Assembly: GCA_052379645.1 (NCBI GenBank)
Contig: JBQSYU010000011.1
Direction: 5' to 3' (one strand)
DNA length: 64,000 nt
From: Arthrobacter_H sp030452125
Lineage (GTDB): Bacteria; Actinomycetota; Actinomycetes; Actinomycetales; Micrococcaceae
Position numbers and translations under genes: made by a program. Below are positions 16,166-24,921 of this stretch, piece by piece. Position 1 is the stretch's first letter; every line of letters starts with the position of its first letter. The notes under the pieces are model-generated. The model saw only the letters and a program-made list of their open reading frames with translations, was not told the origin of the DNA and did no database searches.

Positions 16166-17548
16166 CGTTGACTCATAAAGAACCTCCGCTTGTGGCCATA
16201 CGTTGCCTCATAGCAAAACCTCCGGATGCTTCAGAGTTGCCCACGACCAAATCAGGCGGGACCGTTATGGATGGGACTGACCATGAGTGAGCGCAAGGCA
16301 GTAACGAAGCACCTGGCCCAGCGATACCAAAACGCCAATAAGCCGGTGAAGACCGAGATCCTGGACCACGTCGTGGAACTAACTGGCTGGCACCGCGATC
16401 ATGCCCGAGCCGCGCTGCGCCGGGCCGTTGAACCATCACGACCGAAGCTGGTCCGACAAGGACGAGCACCTACCTATCCGGCGGATCTTCAGCAGTCCCT
16501 GATCCTGTGTTGGGCGGTGCTGCGGGCCCCGGCGGGGAAGCTGCTGGCGGCAGCGACGGACTATCTGGTTCCCATGCTCAGGGCCGAGCACGTTCTGGAC
16601 GTCACTGATGAACAAGCCAGGCTGCTCATGGCGATGAGCGCGGCGACCATCGATCGTCGCCTGGCCCACGAACGGGAAAAGATGCGCCTGCATGGGCGCT
16701 CGCGTACCAAGCCCGGATCACTGTTGAAGTCCCAGATCCCGATCCGGACCTGGGCTGATTGGGACGACGCAGTCCCCGGGTTCGTGGAGATCGATCTGGT
16801 CTGCCATGAGGGCTCGAACCCGGCAGGGCAATTCTGTTGCACGCTCACCGTCACCGATATCGCCACGGGCTGGACAGTGAACCGTTCGGTGCAGAACAAG
16901 GCCCAGAAATGGGTGTTCGAGGCCCTGATGCACGTCAAGAACGTGTTCCCGTTCCCGATCATCGGGATCGATTCCGATAATGGCAGTGAGTTCATCAATG
17001 ACCATCTCTACCGATACTGCCTGGACAACAAGATCACCTTCACCCGATCGCGTCCGTTGCATAAGAATGATGGCGCGCACGTGGAACAGAAGAACTGGTC
17101 CCGAGTCCGGGAGCTGGTTGGCTATCAGCGTTTCGATACTGCCCGGGAATTGGAGTTGTTGAATCGGATCTGGGAGCTGGACCGGGTCTTCACGAACTAC
17201 CTGCTCCCTCAGCAGAAACTCGTTTCGAAGACCCGTCACGGGGCGAAGGTGAGCAAGAAGCACGACAAGCCAGCCACCGCGTACCAGCGGGCCGCCGGGT
17301 ATCCCGGGATGGCCAAGCGTCCGATCATTACGATGAATGCTCAATTCAAGAGGATCCGGGTCATGGCCCTGCAACGACAGATCTCTGCCCTGACCGCGGA
17401 GCTAGACACGCTGGCCCGGCGTAAGAACAGGGCCCCGGTACCGGTGTTCGATATCGCTAAGGCAAGATCATGAACCCGATTCCTCGCGGAGGTTTTCTAA
17501 TGAGGCAACGAAGCAGTCTTCCCGGAGGTATTGCTATGAGGCAACAGG
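16166..17548. mobile_element. Intact IS1202-like (ISNCY) insertion sequence
   Basis: About 1.38 kb with one transposase gene. Each end carries two copies of a GTTGCCTCATA..ACCTCCG box. On the left they lie at 16167-16190 and 16202-16225; on the right, inverted, at 17486-17509 and 17522-17545. The paired boxes are 35-36 bases apart at both ends. CAGTCCG occurs just outside both ends (16159-16165 and 17549-17555), a likely 7-base target duplication. It inserted near the 5' end of the PrsW-family gene. Confidence 0.8.
16283..17473 (+). CDS. DDE transposase, IS1202-like (ISNCY)
   Basis: About 396 aa from the ATG at 16283 (MSERKAVTKHLAQRYQNANK). The N-terminal part has a helix-turn-helix region with LTGWHRDHARAALRRAV and SAATIDRRLAHEREKMRLHG. 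The integrase core shows the three acidic residues: VPGFVEIDLVCHEG (Asp), IIGIDSDNGSEFIND (Asp) and KNDGAHVEQKNWSRVREL (Glu). The frame is uninterrupted and the ends are well preserved, so the element looks recent and probably active. Related but decayed copies lie at 34624-34841 and 61161-61823. Confidence 0.88.
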   Translation: MSERKAVTKHLAQRYQNANKPVKTEILDHVVELTGWHRDHARAALRRAVEPSRPKLVRQGRAPTYPADLQQSLILCWAVLRAPAGKLLAAATDYLVPMLRAEHVLDVTDEQARLLMAMSAATIDRRLAHEREKMRLHGRSRTKPGSLLKSQIPIRTWADWDDAVPGFVEIDLVCHEGSNPAGQFCCTLTVTDIATGWTVNRSVQNKAQKWVFEALMHVKNVFPFPIIGIDSDNGSEFINDHLYRYCLDNKITFTRSRPLHKNDGAHVEQKNWSRVRELVGYQRFDTARELELLNRIWELDRVFTNYLLPQQKLVSKTRHGAKVSKKHDKPATAYQRAAGYPGMAKRPIITMNAQFKRIRVMALQRQISALTAELDTLARRKNRAPVPVFDIAKARS

Positions 17549-17772
17549 CAGTCCGTCGCCAGAGGTGGTCTCCCACCCACAGCGGGCACGGGCCCACGAT
17601 GCGATGTATCAATGGCACCCAACACCCAACCACATCGGTAGATGACGAGATCTTCCACAGCGACGCTGATGATCCCCTCGGCACGTTCGGCGCTTTCCAC
17701 GACGGGCGGCGAGCAGCCCGCAGCAGCTTTGCATGATTTCATGTGACGGTGACGTGAACGAAAGGACCCATC

Positions 17773-18603
17773 ATGCGAACAGTTCAACTACCTAACGGGA
17801 CGACCATGCCCGCGATGGGCCAAGGCACGTGGTTCCTCGGCGACAATCCCCAGCGTCGGGCGCAGGAGATCGCTGCGCTGCGTGCCGGCGTTGAATGCGG
17901 CCTGACCCTGATTGACACCGCTGAAATGTATGGAGGCGGTCGCTCGGAGGACCTCGTCGGTGAGGCCATCTCCGGCTGTCGCGACGACGTGTTTCTGGTC
18001 AGCAAGGTCCTCCCCGGATCCAACCGCGCCGAAACCATCGAAGCCTGCGAGAAGAGCCTGGAACGCCTGGGCACCGACCATCTGGATCTGTACCTGCTCC
18101 ACGGGGTCGGACCCGCACCGTTTGAGGAGACGCTCGAGGGCTTCGAGCATCTCGTCGCTGCGGGCAAAATCGACCAGTTCGGTGTCAGCAACCTGGACCT
18201 CGAGGAAATGCAGTACTTCCACTCGTTGCCCGGCGGCGGTCACACCCAGGTCCAGCAGCTGCTCTACAACCTCAACCAGCGAGGAATCGAATGGGACCTT
18301 CTGCCGTGGTTGCAGCGGAAGGGTCTGGGCATGATGGCCTATTCCCCGTTCGACCGCGGCGATCTGGCCCATCACGCGGGGCTCACCGGCTTCGCTCGTG
18401 AACGTGGTGCCACCGCAGGCCAGGTCGCGCTGGCCTGGCTTTTGGCCCAAGACCAGGTCATTCCCATCCCCAAGAGCTCCCAGGTGGAGCGGGTCACCGA
18501 GAATGCCGGCGCCCTCGAACTAGAACTCACGACGGAAGATTTGGCGGCACTCGATGACCTGTTCGCTCCGCCGAACGGGCCCGAGTCGCTACAGATCTAT
18601 TAG
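17773..18603 (+). CDS. Aldo/keto reductase
   Basis: 276 aa, single (alpha/beta)8 NADPH-dependent reductase. The catalytic tetrad is visible: Asp in GLTLIDTAEMYGGGRSED, Tyr in the same segment, Lys in VFLVSKVLPGSN and His in LDLYLLHGVGPAP. The NADPH-binding IPIPKSSQVERVTENAGALE segment is near the C-terminus. Substrate is unknown; homologues reduce 2,5-diketogluconate, methylglyoxal or other aldehydes. AAAGGA precedes the ATG. Its stop overlaps the end of the convergent MprF-like gene by four bases. Confidence 0.92.
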   Translation: MRTVQLPNGTTMPAMGQGTWFLGDNPQRRAQEIAALRAGVECGLTLIDTAEMYGGGRSEDLVGEAISGCRDDVFLVSKVLPGSNRAETIEACEKSLERLGTDHLDLYLLHGVGPAPFEETLEGFEHLVAAGKIDQFGVSNLDLEEMQYFHSLPGGGHTQVQQLLYNLNQRGIEWDLLPWLQRKGLGMMAYSPFDRGDLAHHAGLTGFARERGATAGQVALAWLLAQDQVIPIPKSSQVERVTENAGALELELTTEDLAALDDLFAPPNGPESLQIY

Positions 18604-21149
18604 TGACGGCTCAGCAATGTCCTGGCCAGTGACCAGCCGGCGCTCAATGATGCGTCCCCGATATAAGCCTTGGAGATGGCGACGGAAATGGCTGGCAGGG
18701 CGGCTGCGTCGGGGTAAACCATGTATTGGGGGACGAACTGTGGCTGAAATTTTTTCTTGAAGGACATCAGCGACTGGAATCCATAGACCGGCTCCAAGGT
18801 GGCTGCCAGCCAACCCAGTACCCGCTCCATGGGCGGCACTCCGGTGTCATCTCCGGTCGGCGACACCGTGTCCTGTGGTTTGTTCGCGGAGACGAGCGGC
18901 GCACCGGACAGGCTGGCGAAGGAATAGCCCTGCGCTTGGAGCGTCAGTGCCGCGGTGCCAATCAGGAACTCCACGACCGGCCTGAACCCTCCCTGTTTCC
19001 GCCGCATGAAATCAAGCGTCCACCCTGTCACTTGCCCGCAGTGCCGGACCGGCAGCCACGAGGTGGCCCCTTGCAGCACACCCGCGTCGTCAACGGCCAG
19101 CAACAGCCTCACCTCGGGATCGTCCAGCTCAGCCAGCCCGCCGAGGGTGAAACCGAGCTCGGGCATGCCCCGATCGGCAACCCACTCCTCGGAGATGGCC
19201 CGGAGTTGTTCGCGCCTGTTCAGGGTCAACAGCGAGTATTTGCTCCACACCGCCTCGACACCCGACTTCTCTGCCCGGTTCAGTGCCGTGCGCACATCCT
19301 GAAACTTCTTCCCGGTGAACGCCATCGAACCGAGTGGAAGCACCGTTTCTGTGGCGACGCGAACCCTGCTGAACGTCTCCGGCGGCAACGCGTCTGCGAC
19401 TTCGCTCGTCACGGAGTAGAAGCACGGGATCCATGCGTGGCTTATGCAATACCCGGCGAACCCGCGAACCACCGCAGCAACATCCTGGGGCGCAGCGATG
19501 GGGTTGCTCGTGGTCAAGGCGACTCCGGCGGTCACCCGGTAGGCGATGAACGAGCGACCATCTGGTGCGAACCAGTAACTGTTGCCCTCCCAGGTGGTCA
19601 TCCACGAGAACGTTCCTCCCGTCCCCTCTCGCACCAGGGCCCGGGCGCGGGTCCCATCTGCCGTCGAATCGTGGTCCCCTGCCGTGATGAAGGATGCGAG
19701 CAGCCAGAGGCAGACGGCAGCCCAAAAGAGGATCCCCAACCCCTCGAACAGGATGGTTGCGGCCGCGGTGATCGGGACGAACTCGGGGCTGATATGAAGG
19801 GCATAGACCAGGGGAACGAAACGCTCGGGCAGGTTCTCTGCCAGCTCGCCAAGATCCGGGACCGGGCGGAACCCCTCGCGCAACCAGAACCCCACCCCGA
19901 GGTAGAGCGCCGACAGGAAAACCCCGAGCAGCAGGATCTTCTGCAGTAGACGACGGTTCACTCGGGGCGGCGCACTGATGCTGAAGAGCCGCCGGGTGGC
20001 CAGCAAGAGGAGAAAGACGGCCAGTGGAGCCAGCAAGGGCAGGATGATGGCCTTGGCTTGCCCGTAGTCGGTGAAGTCATATTCGCCCAACCCCTCCAGC
20101 AGGCCAGCGTCCGGGACCCTGGCCTGAAGCACGACGCCGGCAAGGAAAATCAGGGTCAACCCGGCCATGGCTCCCTGGACCACGGCTGCCGCCCACCAGG
20201 CGAGGCGGCGCCCCCGCCGCAGACCGTCGGCCAGAACCACCAGAAGAATGGAAGGAAGGACTGCGGAGAACATGGCGCCGAGGCCGGCTCGTTGTTGAAG
20301 CTGTGCTGCGGCGCATTCGTTGATGCGTTCCGGACTCGAGCACAACTCGGCCAGCGACTGGGGATCGACCGGCACGATGTTGGTTCCCAGATAACGCAGG
20401 ACGGCCAGCGGTCCTACGGCCCCGGGTGAGAGGGCCGCCACCACGGGCCCCAGTGCCGCAGCGCAGATGACGACCGCCACGAGGACACGGCCCTCATGGC
20501 GTGTAGCCCTGATCCGCGGCCTGCCCGGCCGTTGACCGATCAGCAGCGGACCGAGCAATAGCCCGATCAGTACCGCCCCCAAACGCATGACATCCGGCAG
20601 CGTCCCGGCATACAGCGCGGTGACCAGGACAACGGCCAGCAACCCGGTGCGCAGCCGTCTGCGCCACATCACCCGTAGCCCTGCGGTCGCTGCCATCGCC
20701 GTGCCGCAAGCAATGACCGTCACCCCCACCAGGAGGCCCGGCTCAGCCCTATGGACCGCTGCGTCCGGTTGGATCAAGGCCACGAACACTGCCCCGGATG
20801 CCAAGGCCGCAGACTGGGTGAACAAGAAGGCGACGAGAAATCTCAGGCTACCCATCCTGGTCTCCACCCACAGGGCCACCAACGCGATGAAGACCGCGCC
20901 GAGAATGAACGCCGTCAGATGGCTGGTGCTGGGCAGATAGGCATCCCATGCCGCTTGCACAGGCGAGAGAACGGCTGGACTGGGCGTACCCGGGCCCCTG
21001 GGATCCTTCGGTTCCGAGATATGTCCCCTGCTAGCGAGGCCGGCGGCGACATAAGCACAGAGCAGGACGAGGGTGACCGGCAGCCGCAGGAGCTTTCCCT
21101 GAATGCCGGCGCTCCAGGCATCAACCGAGTTTCTCTCTCCCAGGCTCAT
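18600..21149 (-). CDS. mprF: MprF-like aminoacyl-phosphatidylglycerol synthase with multi-span membrane domain
   Basis: 849 aa. Roughly the first 500 residues contain a dozen membrane segments, the first few rhomboid-like in layout. The C-terminal about 300 residues form the soluble DUF2156/LPG-synthase domain: GTFSWMTTWEGNSYWF, SFIAYRVTAGVALTTSNPIA, PLGSMAFTGKKFQDVRTALN and TGWTLDFMRRKQGGFRPVVE. Such enzymes transfer Lys or Ala from aminoacyl-tRNA to phosphatidylglycerol, lowering surface negative charge. The ATG directly follows the stop of the upstream membrane esterase (TAA then ATG), so the two are translationally coupled. The amino acid used cannot be read from sequence. Confidence 0.85.
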   Translation of the reverse strand: MSLGERNSVDAWSAGIQGKLLRLPVTLVLLCAYVAAGLASRGHISEPKDPRGPGTPSPAVLSPVQAAWDAYLPSTSHLTAFILGAVFIALVALWVETRMGSLRFLVAFLFTQSAALASGAVFVALIQPDAAVHRAEPGLLVGVTVIACGTAMAATAGLRVMWRRRLRTGLLAVVLVTALYAGTLPDVMRLGAVLIGLLLGPLLIGQRPGRPRIRATRHEGRVLVAVVICAAALGPVVAALSPGAVGPLAVLRYLGTNIVPVDPQSLAELCSSPERINECAAAQLQQRAGLGAMFSAVLPSILLVVLADGLRRGRRLAWWAAAVVQGAMAGLTLIFLAGVVLQARVPDAGLLEGLGEYDFTDYGQAKAIILPLLAPLAVFLLLLATRRLFSISAPPRVNRRLLQKILLLGVFLSALYLGVGFWLREGFRPVPDLGELAENLPERFVPLVYALHISPEFVPITAAATILFEGLGILFWAAVCLWLLASFITAGDHDSTADGTRARALVREGTGGTFSWMTTWEGNSYWFAPDGRSFIAYRVTAGVALTTSNPIAAPQDVAAVVRGFAGYCISHAWIPCFYSVTSEVADALPPETFSRVRVATETVLPLGSMAFTGKKFQDVRTALNRAEKSGVEAVWSKYSLLTLNRREQLRAISEEWVADRGMPELGFTLGGLAELDDPEVRLLLAVDDAGVLQGATSWLPVRHCGQVTGWTLDFMRRKQGGFRPVVEFLIGTAALTLQAQGYSFASLSGAPLVSANKPQDTVSPTGDDTGVPPMERVLGWLAATLEPVYGFQSLMSFKKKFQPQFVPQYMVYPDAAALPAISVAISKAYIGDASLSAGWSLARTLLSRH

Positions 21150-22421
21150 TTAGCGCACCATGCCCCAGTGAGGCGCCAGAAAATCCAGGCCCGCGGTAAG
21201 CCCCGCCCTGGCGGCCGCCCACGAGTGGCCCGCTCCGGGGACCCGGAGTTCCTTCACCTGCATACCTGCGGCACGGGCAGCGGTGACCACCACCTCCATA
21301 TCGGGACCATATTGATGATCGCTGGCCCCCACCGAAAAGAAAGCGTGGGTTGAGGGAAAACGTTGGTGGTGCAGGAGCGTGAGTGGCAGGCGGGACTCGA
21401 AGGCAGCCGTGTTTCCGCCAAAGGATTTGTCGATGGTCTCGGTTCGGCTGACCGACAGGGCCGGCTCCTGCTGACCGGAGAGATCAATGATGTTCGGGTA
21501 GAGGTGCGGATGCATGGTTCCCATTTGCAGCGCGCAGGTACCCCCGAAGGAAAACCCGCCAAAGGCCCAGCCCGGGCTGGGTTTTTGCACGTTGAGCGTC
21601 GTGGTGATCCAGGTCGGCACGTCGACCGAGAGGTAGGTGTCCGCCTGGGCGATGTCTGAATCCATGCACATTGAATTTCCGCTAGTGGTTCCATTGGGAT
21701 CCGCGACAACGACCACGGGTGCCATGCCGTGGTGCGCAGCGGCAAAGGAGTCCATGATTCCTGGCAGATGCCCTGCGTCGAGCCAACGTTGCGGTCCGCC
21801 GGGCTGTCCAGCGACCAACACCAAGACGGGTAGCTGCCTCGGTCCCGACGGTTCGTAGGCGGGCGGCAGGTAGATGATGGCATCGCGCGCCGTGAACTTC
21901 GAAACGGTCCCCGGGATCGATGCCTGACTGACGGTACCGGGCATTGGAATCTTCTGGCTGCCGGTCCCGGATCCGCCGCGCATGAGGTTCGGTGGCAGGG
22001 CTTGCACCGCCACTTGATCGCCCAACAGGCTTCTCACATTCACGTATTGCCCGAAATAGGCGTTCAGTTGCAATCCGGCGAGGAGAACGACGGCGATGGT
22101 CGCCAGTGTGGCCAGGAGCTTCCAGGTCCAGGGAGACTTTGACGCCGAATACACGCCCAACAGGATTCCGAACAGAGCCAAGCCCGCCCAGGCGATGACG
22201 ACCAGTGGGAGCGGATCGGCGATGACGAACCAGACGTACACGAGGAGAAGATAGATCACCCAGGTGACCAGAGCCGCGGCCAAGACAAGCAAGGGGTAGG
22301 CGAGCCACCATCGACGGCGTTGACGCGGTAGCACCAGGAAGATGAGGCCGATAATACCCACTACCCAAACCAGTGGGGGTAGCCAGCCGCCAACGAGGCT
22401 GATCGATTCCACAGCATCCAT
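21150..22421 (-). CDS. Membrane-anchored alpha/beta-hydrolase (esterase D-like)
   Basis: About 423 aa. Four N-terminal membrane segments (LPPLVWVVGIIGLIFLVLP onward, about residues 12-130) are followed by an extracytoplasmic esterase domain. The nucleophile elbow is GGFSFGGTCALQMG; the acid is probably Asp in VGASDHQYGPDME and the His is in VPGAGHSWAAARAG. The ATG at 22421 (MDAVESISLVGGW) was chosen over an upstream start because it directly precedes the first membrane segment. Its adjacency to the MprF-like synthase suggests it removes amino acids from aminoacyl-lipids, as AhyD-type hydrolases do in some Gram-positives; this is inference from context. Confidence 0.8.
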   Translation of the reverse strand: MDAVESISLVGGWLPPLVWVVGIIGLIFLVLPRQRRRWWLAYPLLVLAAALVTWVIYLLLVYVWFVIADPLPLVVIAWAGLALFGILLGVYSASKSPWTWKLLATLATIAVVLLAGLQLNAYFGQYVNVRSLLGDQVAVQALPPNLMRGGSGTGSQKIPMPGTVSQASIPGTVSKFTARDAIIYLPPAYEPSGPRQLPVLVLVAGQPGGPQRWLDAGHLPGIMDSFAAAHHGMAPVVVVADPNGTTSGNSMCMDSDIAQADTYLSVDVPTWITTTLNVQKPSPGWAFGGFSFGGTCALQMGTMHPHLYPNIIDLSGQQEPALSVSRTETIDKSFGGNTAAFESRLPLTLLHHQRFPSTHAFFSVGASDHQYGPDMEVVVTAARAAGMQVKELRVPGAGHSWAAARAGLTAGLDFLAPHWGMVR

Positions 22422-22562
22422 AGGTTCCGGCCTGCCAGTGCTGTGCCGGCCCGTGCCGGATCCACTAGGCCCCTCCGATGTGGACTCTACGCCTAGCACG
22501 TCACAGTTGACTCGATGGACAGGCGATTATTTATTGTCGGGGCTGCGACACGCAGCCTGCGC

Positions 22563-23192
22563 TCATCCTCGCGTTTGGCGCAACCCGGGTACCGGCGCGG
22601 TCGCGGGCAGCTCGGGCATGAGGCCGCGGGGAGGCTGCCGGTTACCCGGTACATGGCGAGGGGTCATGTCCCTGCCGTGCTCGAGTTCGGTCACTCCCCC
22701 GAGCTCCAGGGCACGGACACCGGCTGCGGCACGTTCTGCGTCCCCGGGTGGCAACAGGACCGGAAGTTGATCTAGCGGGCAGAATCTAACCTGGAGCAGC
22801 CCGCCGTCGGCGGTGAAGCGTTCCACTTCGGTGACCCAGGTGCCTCCGTCGTACACGAAGAACTCTTGGCCCGTGTCATTTCCTCCGGCCGAGTGCGCTC
22901 CTCCGGTAGCGGGGCGGAAATCATGGACCAGCATCCGGCCCATCGAGGGTTCCAAAGCCATCCGGGCCAGGATCGAGGCGGCAGCCCCGCGCGGTGTCGC
23001 CCCTGACCTGACCTGGGCGGTCGGTAGCACCCAGTCCGGCTCCGAGTCCTCGCCGTAACGGGATTCGTTGACTCCCACGGCGTCCTTGACGGTCAGGACG
23101 GCCCCATCGGAGCGCCGTACCAGGGTCGAAGCGTAGGCCTGGTGCTTCCACCGGGCGCCGAGGAATCCGTCAAGTCCCTGCACAACAGTCAT
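22563..23192 (-). CDS. NUDIX-fold protein with degenerate catalytic box
   Basis: 209 aa. The N-terminal about 150 residues follow the NUDIX layout (WKHQAYASTLVRRSDGAVL, then the box region, then EFFVYDGGTWVTEVERFT and VRFCPLDQLPVLLPP). The segment aligning with G-x5-E-x7-R-E-U-x-E-E-x-G-U reads LPTAQVRSGATPRGAAASIL followed by ARMAL. The Glu of GE is Ala, RE is SI and EE is AR, so the metal-binding glutamates are absent. It may bind a nucleotide or protein without hydrolysis. It lies 20 bases after ffh and probably shares its transcript. The function is unknown. Confidence 0.75.
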   Translation of the reverse strand: MTVVQGLDGFLGARWKHQAYASTLVRRSDGAVLTVKDAVGVNESRYGEDSEPDWVLPTAQVRSGATPRGAAASILARMALEPSMGRMLVHDFRPATGGAHSAGGNDTGQEFFVYDGGTWVTEVERFTADGGLLQVRFCPLDQLPVLLPPGDAERAAAGVRALELGGVTELEHGRDMTPRHVPGNRQPPRGLMPELPATAPVPGLRQTRG

Positions 23193-23212
23193 CAGCCGCT
23201 ACCGCCGCCGAC

Positions 23213-24781
23213 CTATTTGCCCAGGAACTTATCAAAGCCCTTGGGCAAGTTCAGGTCCGAGGGATTGAAGTCCTGCCCGCCCTGCTGCCCGAAGGAGGCA
23301 CCCGTCGGGGCCGAGGGAGCAGCCGACTTGCGGTTCTTGGAATCCAATTCCGCCTGGGCAGCCTTGGCCGGGTTTCCGAACTTCTGCTTCTTCTTGCCAG
23401 CGCCTTTACCCTTTTTGGCGCCGCCCCGACCACCGCCACCGGGCATGCCCGGCATCCCACCGCCGGCGGCCATGCGCTTCATCATCTTTTGTGCTTCACC
23501 AAAGCGCTCGAGCATCTGGTTGACCTCGGAAACGCTCACGCCTGAACCCTTGGCGATACGGGCTCGACGCGAACCGTTGATGATCTTCGGCGCCACGCGT
23601 TCGTGCTGGGTCATCGAGCGGACGATGGCTTCGATCCTGTCGATCTGACGCTCATCGAATTGCTCGAGCTGCTGTTTGGAGATGGCGGCTCCGGGCATCA
23701 TGGAGAGCATTTTCTTCATGGAGCCCATTTTTTTGATTTGCTGCATCTGGGACAGGAAGTCGTCCAGGGTGAAGTCCTCGCGGTCGGCGAACTTCTGCGC
23801 CATCCGTTCGGCTTCGCCCTTATCCCAGTTCTGCTCAGCCTGTTCGATGAGCGTCATCATGTCGCCCATGTCCAGGATGCGGCTGGCCATCCGGTCCGGG
23901 TGGAAGACCTCAAAGTCGCTCAGGTTCTCGCCGGTCGATGCGAACATGATCGGCTTGCCGGTCACCGAGGCAACGGACAGCGCGGCGCCACCGCGCGCGT
24001 CGCCATCGAGCTTGGAGAGCACCACACCGGTAACTCCGACACCTTCGTTGAAGGCCTGGGCAGTGTTCACGGCATCCTGACCGATCATCGCGTCGATGAC
24101 GAACAGGACTTCATGTGGATTGACTGCCGAACGAATGTCAGCTGCCTGCTGCATCAGCTCTTCGTCAACACCCAGACGGCCGGCGGTGTCAACAATGACC
24201 ACATCGTGCTGCTTCTGCCGGCCTTCGGAGACGCCGTTGCGGGCGACGACGACCGGGTCGCCGGTGGCCTCCTCAAATTCCGAGGAGACGCCTGGGTGTG
24301 GGGCATAGACCGGGACACCCGCGCGTTCACCGTTGACCTGGAGCTGCTTGACGGCATTGGGCCGCTGCAGGTCACAGGCCACCAACAGCGGGGTGTGCCC
24401 CTGGGCCTTGAGGTATTTGGCCAGCTTGCCCGCCAGCGTCGTCTTACCGGCGCCTTGCAGGCCCGCCAGCATGATGACCGTCGGTGGAACCTTGGCCAGG
24501 TTCAGCCGGCGGGTCTCTCCGCCGAGGATGCCCACCAGTTCCTCGTTGACGATCTTGATGATCTGCTGGCCCGGATTCAGCGCACCGCTGACCTCGGCGC
24601 CCAGCGCACGCTCCTTGACCTGGGCGGTGAAGGCACGCACCACCGGGACGGCGACATCGGCGTCGAGTAGGGCGCGCCGGATCTCCCGGACGGTCCCGTC
24701 GACATCGGCTTCGGAAAGGCGTCCCTTGCCGCGCAGGCCCTTGAAGGTCGCTGTCAGCCGGTCGGAGAGAGAATTGAACAC
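23213..24781 (-). CDS. ffh: Signal recognition particle protein Ffh
   Basis: About 522 aa from the GTG at 24781 (VFNSLSDRLTATFKGLRGKG). The NG domain has GLQGAGKTTLAGKLAKYL, DLQRPNAVKQLQV, VDTAGRLGVDEELMQQ and LSKLDGDARGG (Ser for the usual Thr in T-K-x-D). The methionine-rich M domain (KKMGSMKKMLSMMPG and KMMKRMAAGGGMPGMPG) binds 4.5S RNA and signal peptides. A Gly/Lys-rich C-terminal tail follows. Upstream in-frame codons to 24892 lack family sequence. It delivers nascent membrane proteins to FtsY. Confidence 0.96.
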   Translation of the reverse strand: MFNSLSDRLTATFKGLRGKGRLSEADVDGTVREIRRALLDADVAVPVVRAFTAQVKERALGAEVSGALNPGQQIIKIVNEELVGILGGETRRLNLAKVPPTVIMLAGLQGAGKTTLAGKLAKYLKAQGHTPLLVACDLQRPNAVKQLQVNGERAGVPVYAPHPGVSSEFEEATGDPVVVARNGVSEGRQKQHDVVIVDTAGRLGVDEELMQQAADIRSAVNPHEVLFVIDAMIGQDAVNTAQAFNEGVGVTGVVLSKLDGDARGGAALSVASVTGKPIMFASTGENLSDFEVFHPDRMASRILDMGDMMTLIEQAEQNWDKGEAERMAQKFADREDFTLDDFLSQMQQIKKMGSMKKMLSMMPGAAISKQQLEQFDERQIDRIEAIVRSMTQHERVAPKIINGSRRARIAKGSGVSVSEVNQMLERFGEAQKMMKRMAAGGGMPGMPGGGGRGGAKKGKGAGKKKQKFGNPAKAAQAELDSKNRKSAAPSAPTGASFGQQGGQDFNPSDLNLPKGFDKFLGK

Positions 24782-24921
24782 GTGAGCTGAACTACTTTCG
24801 TGTGGGTGGCTGCGGGAAACCCCGCTGGACTCGACTACCAAGGTTACCAAGGTCCAACGTGCCCAACGGTATCGGCCAGCGGGGGCAGACACGGTGGGCG
24901 CAATGGTGGCAAGCTAGGCAG

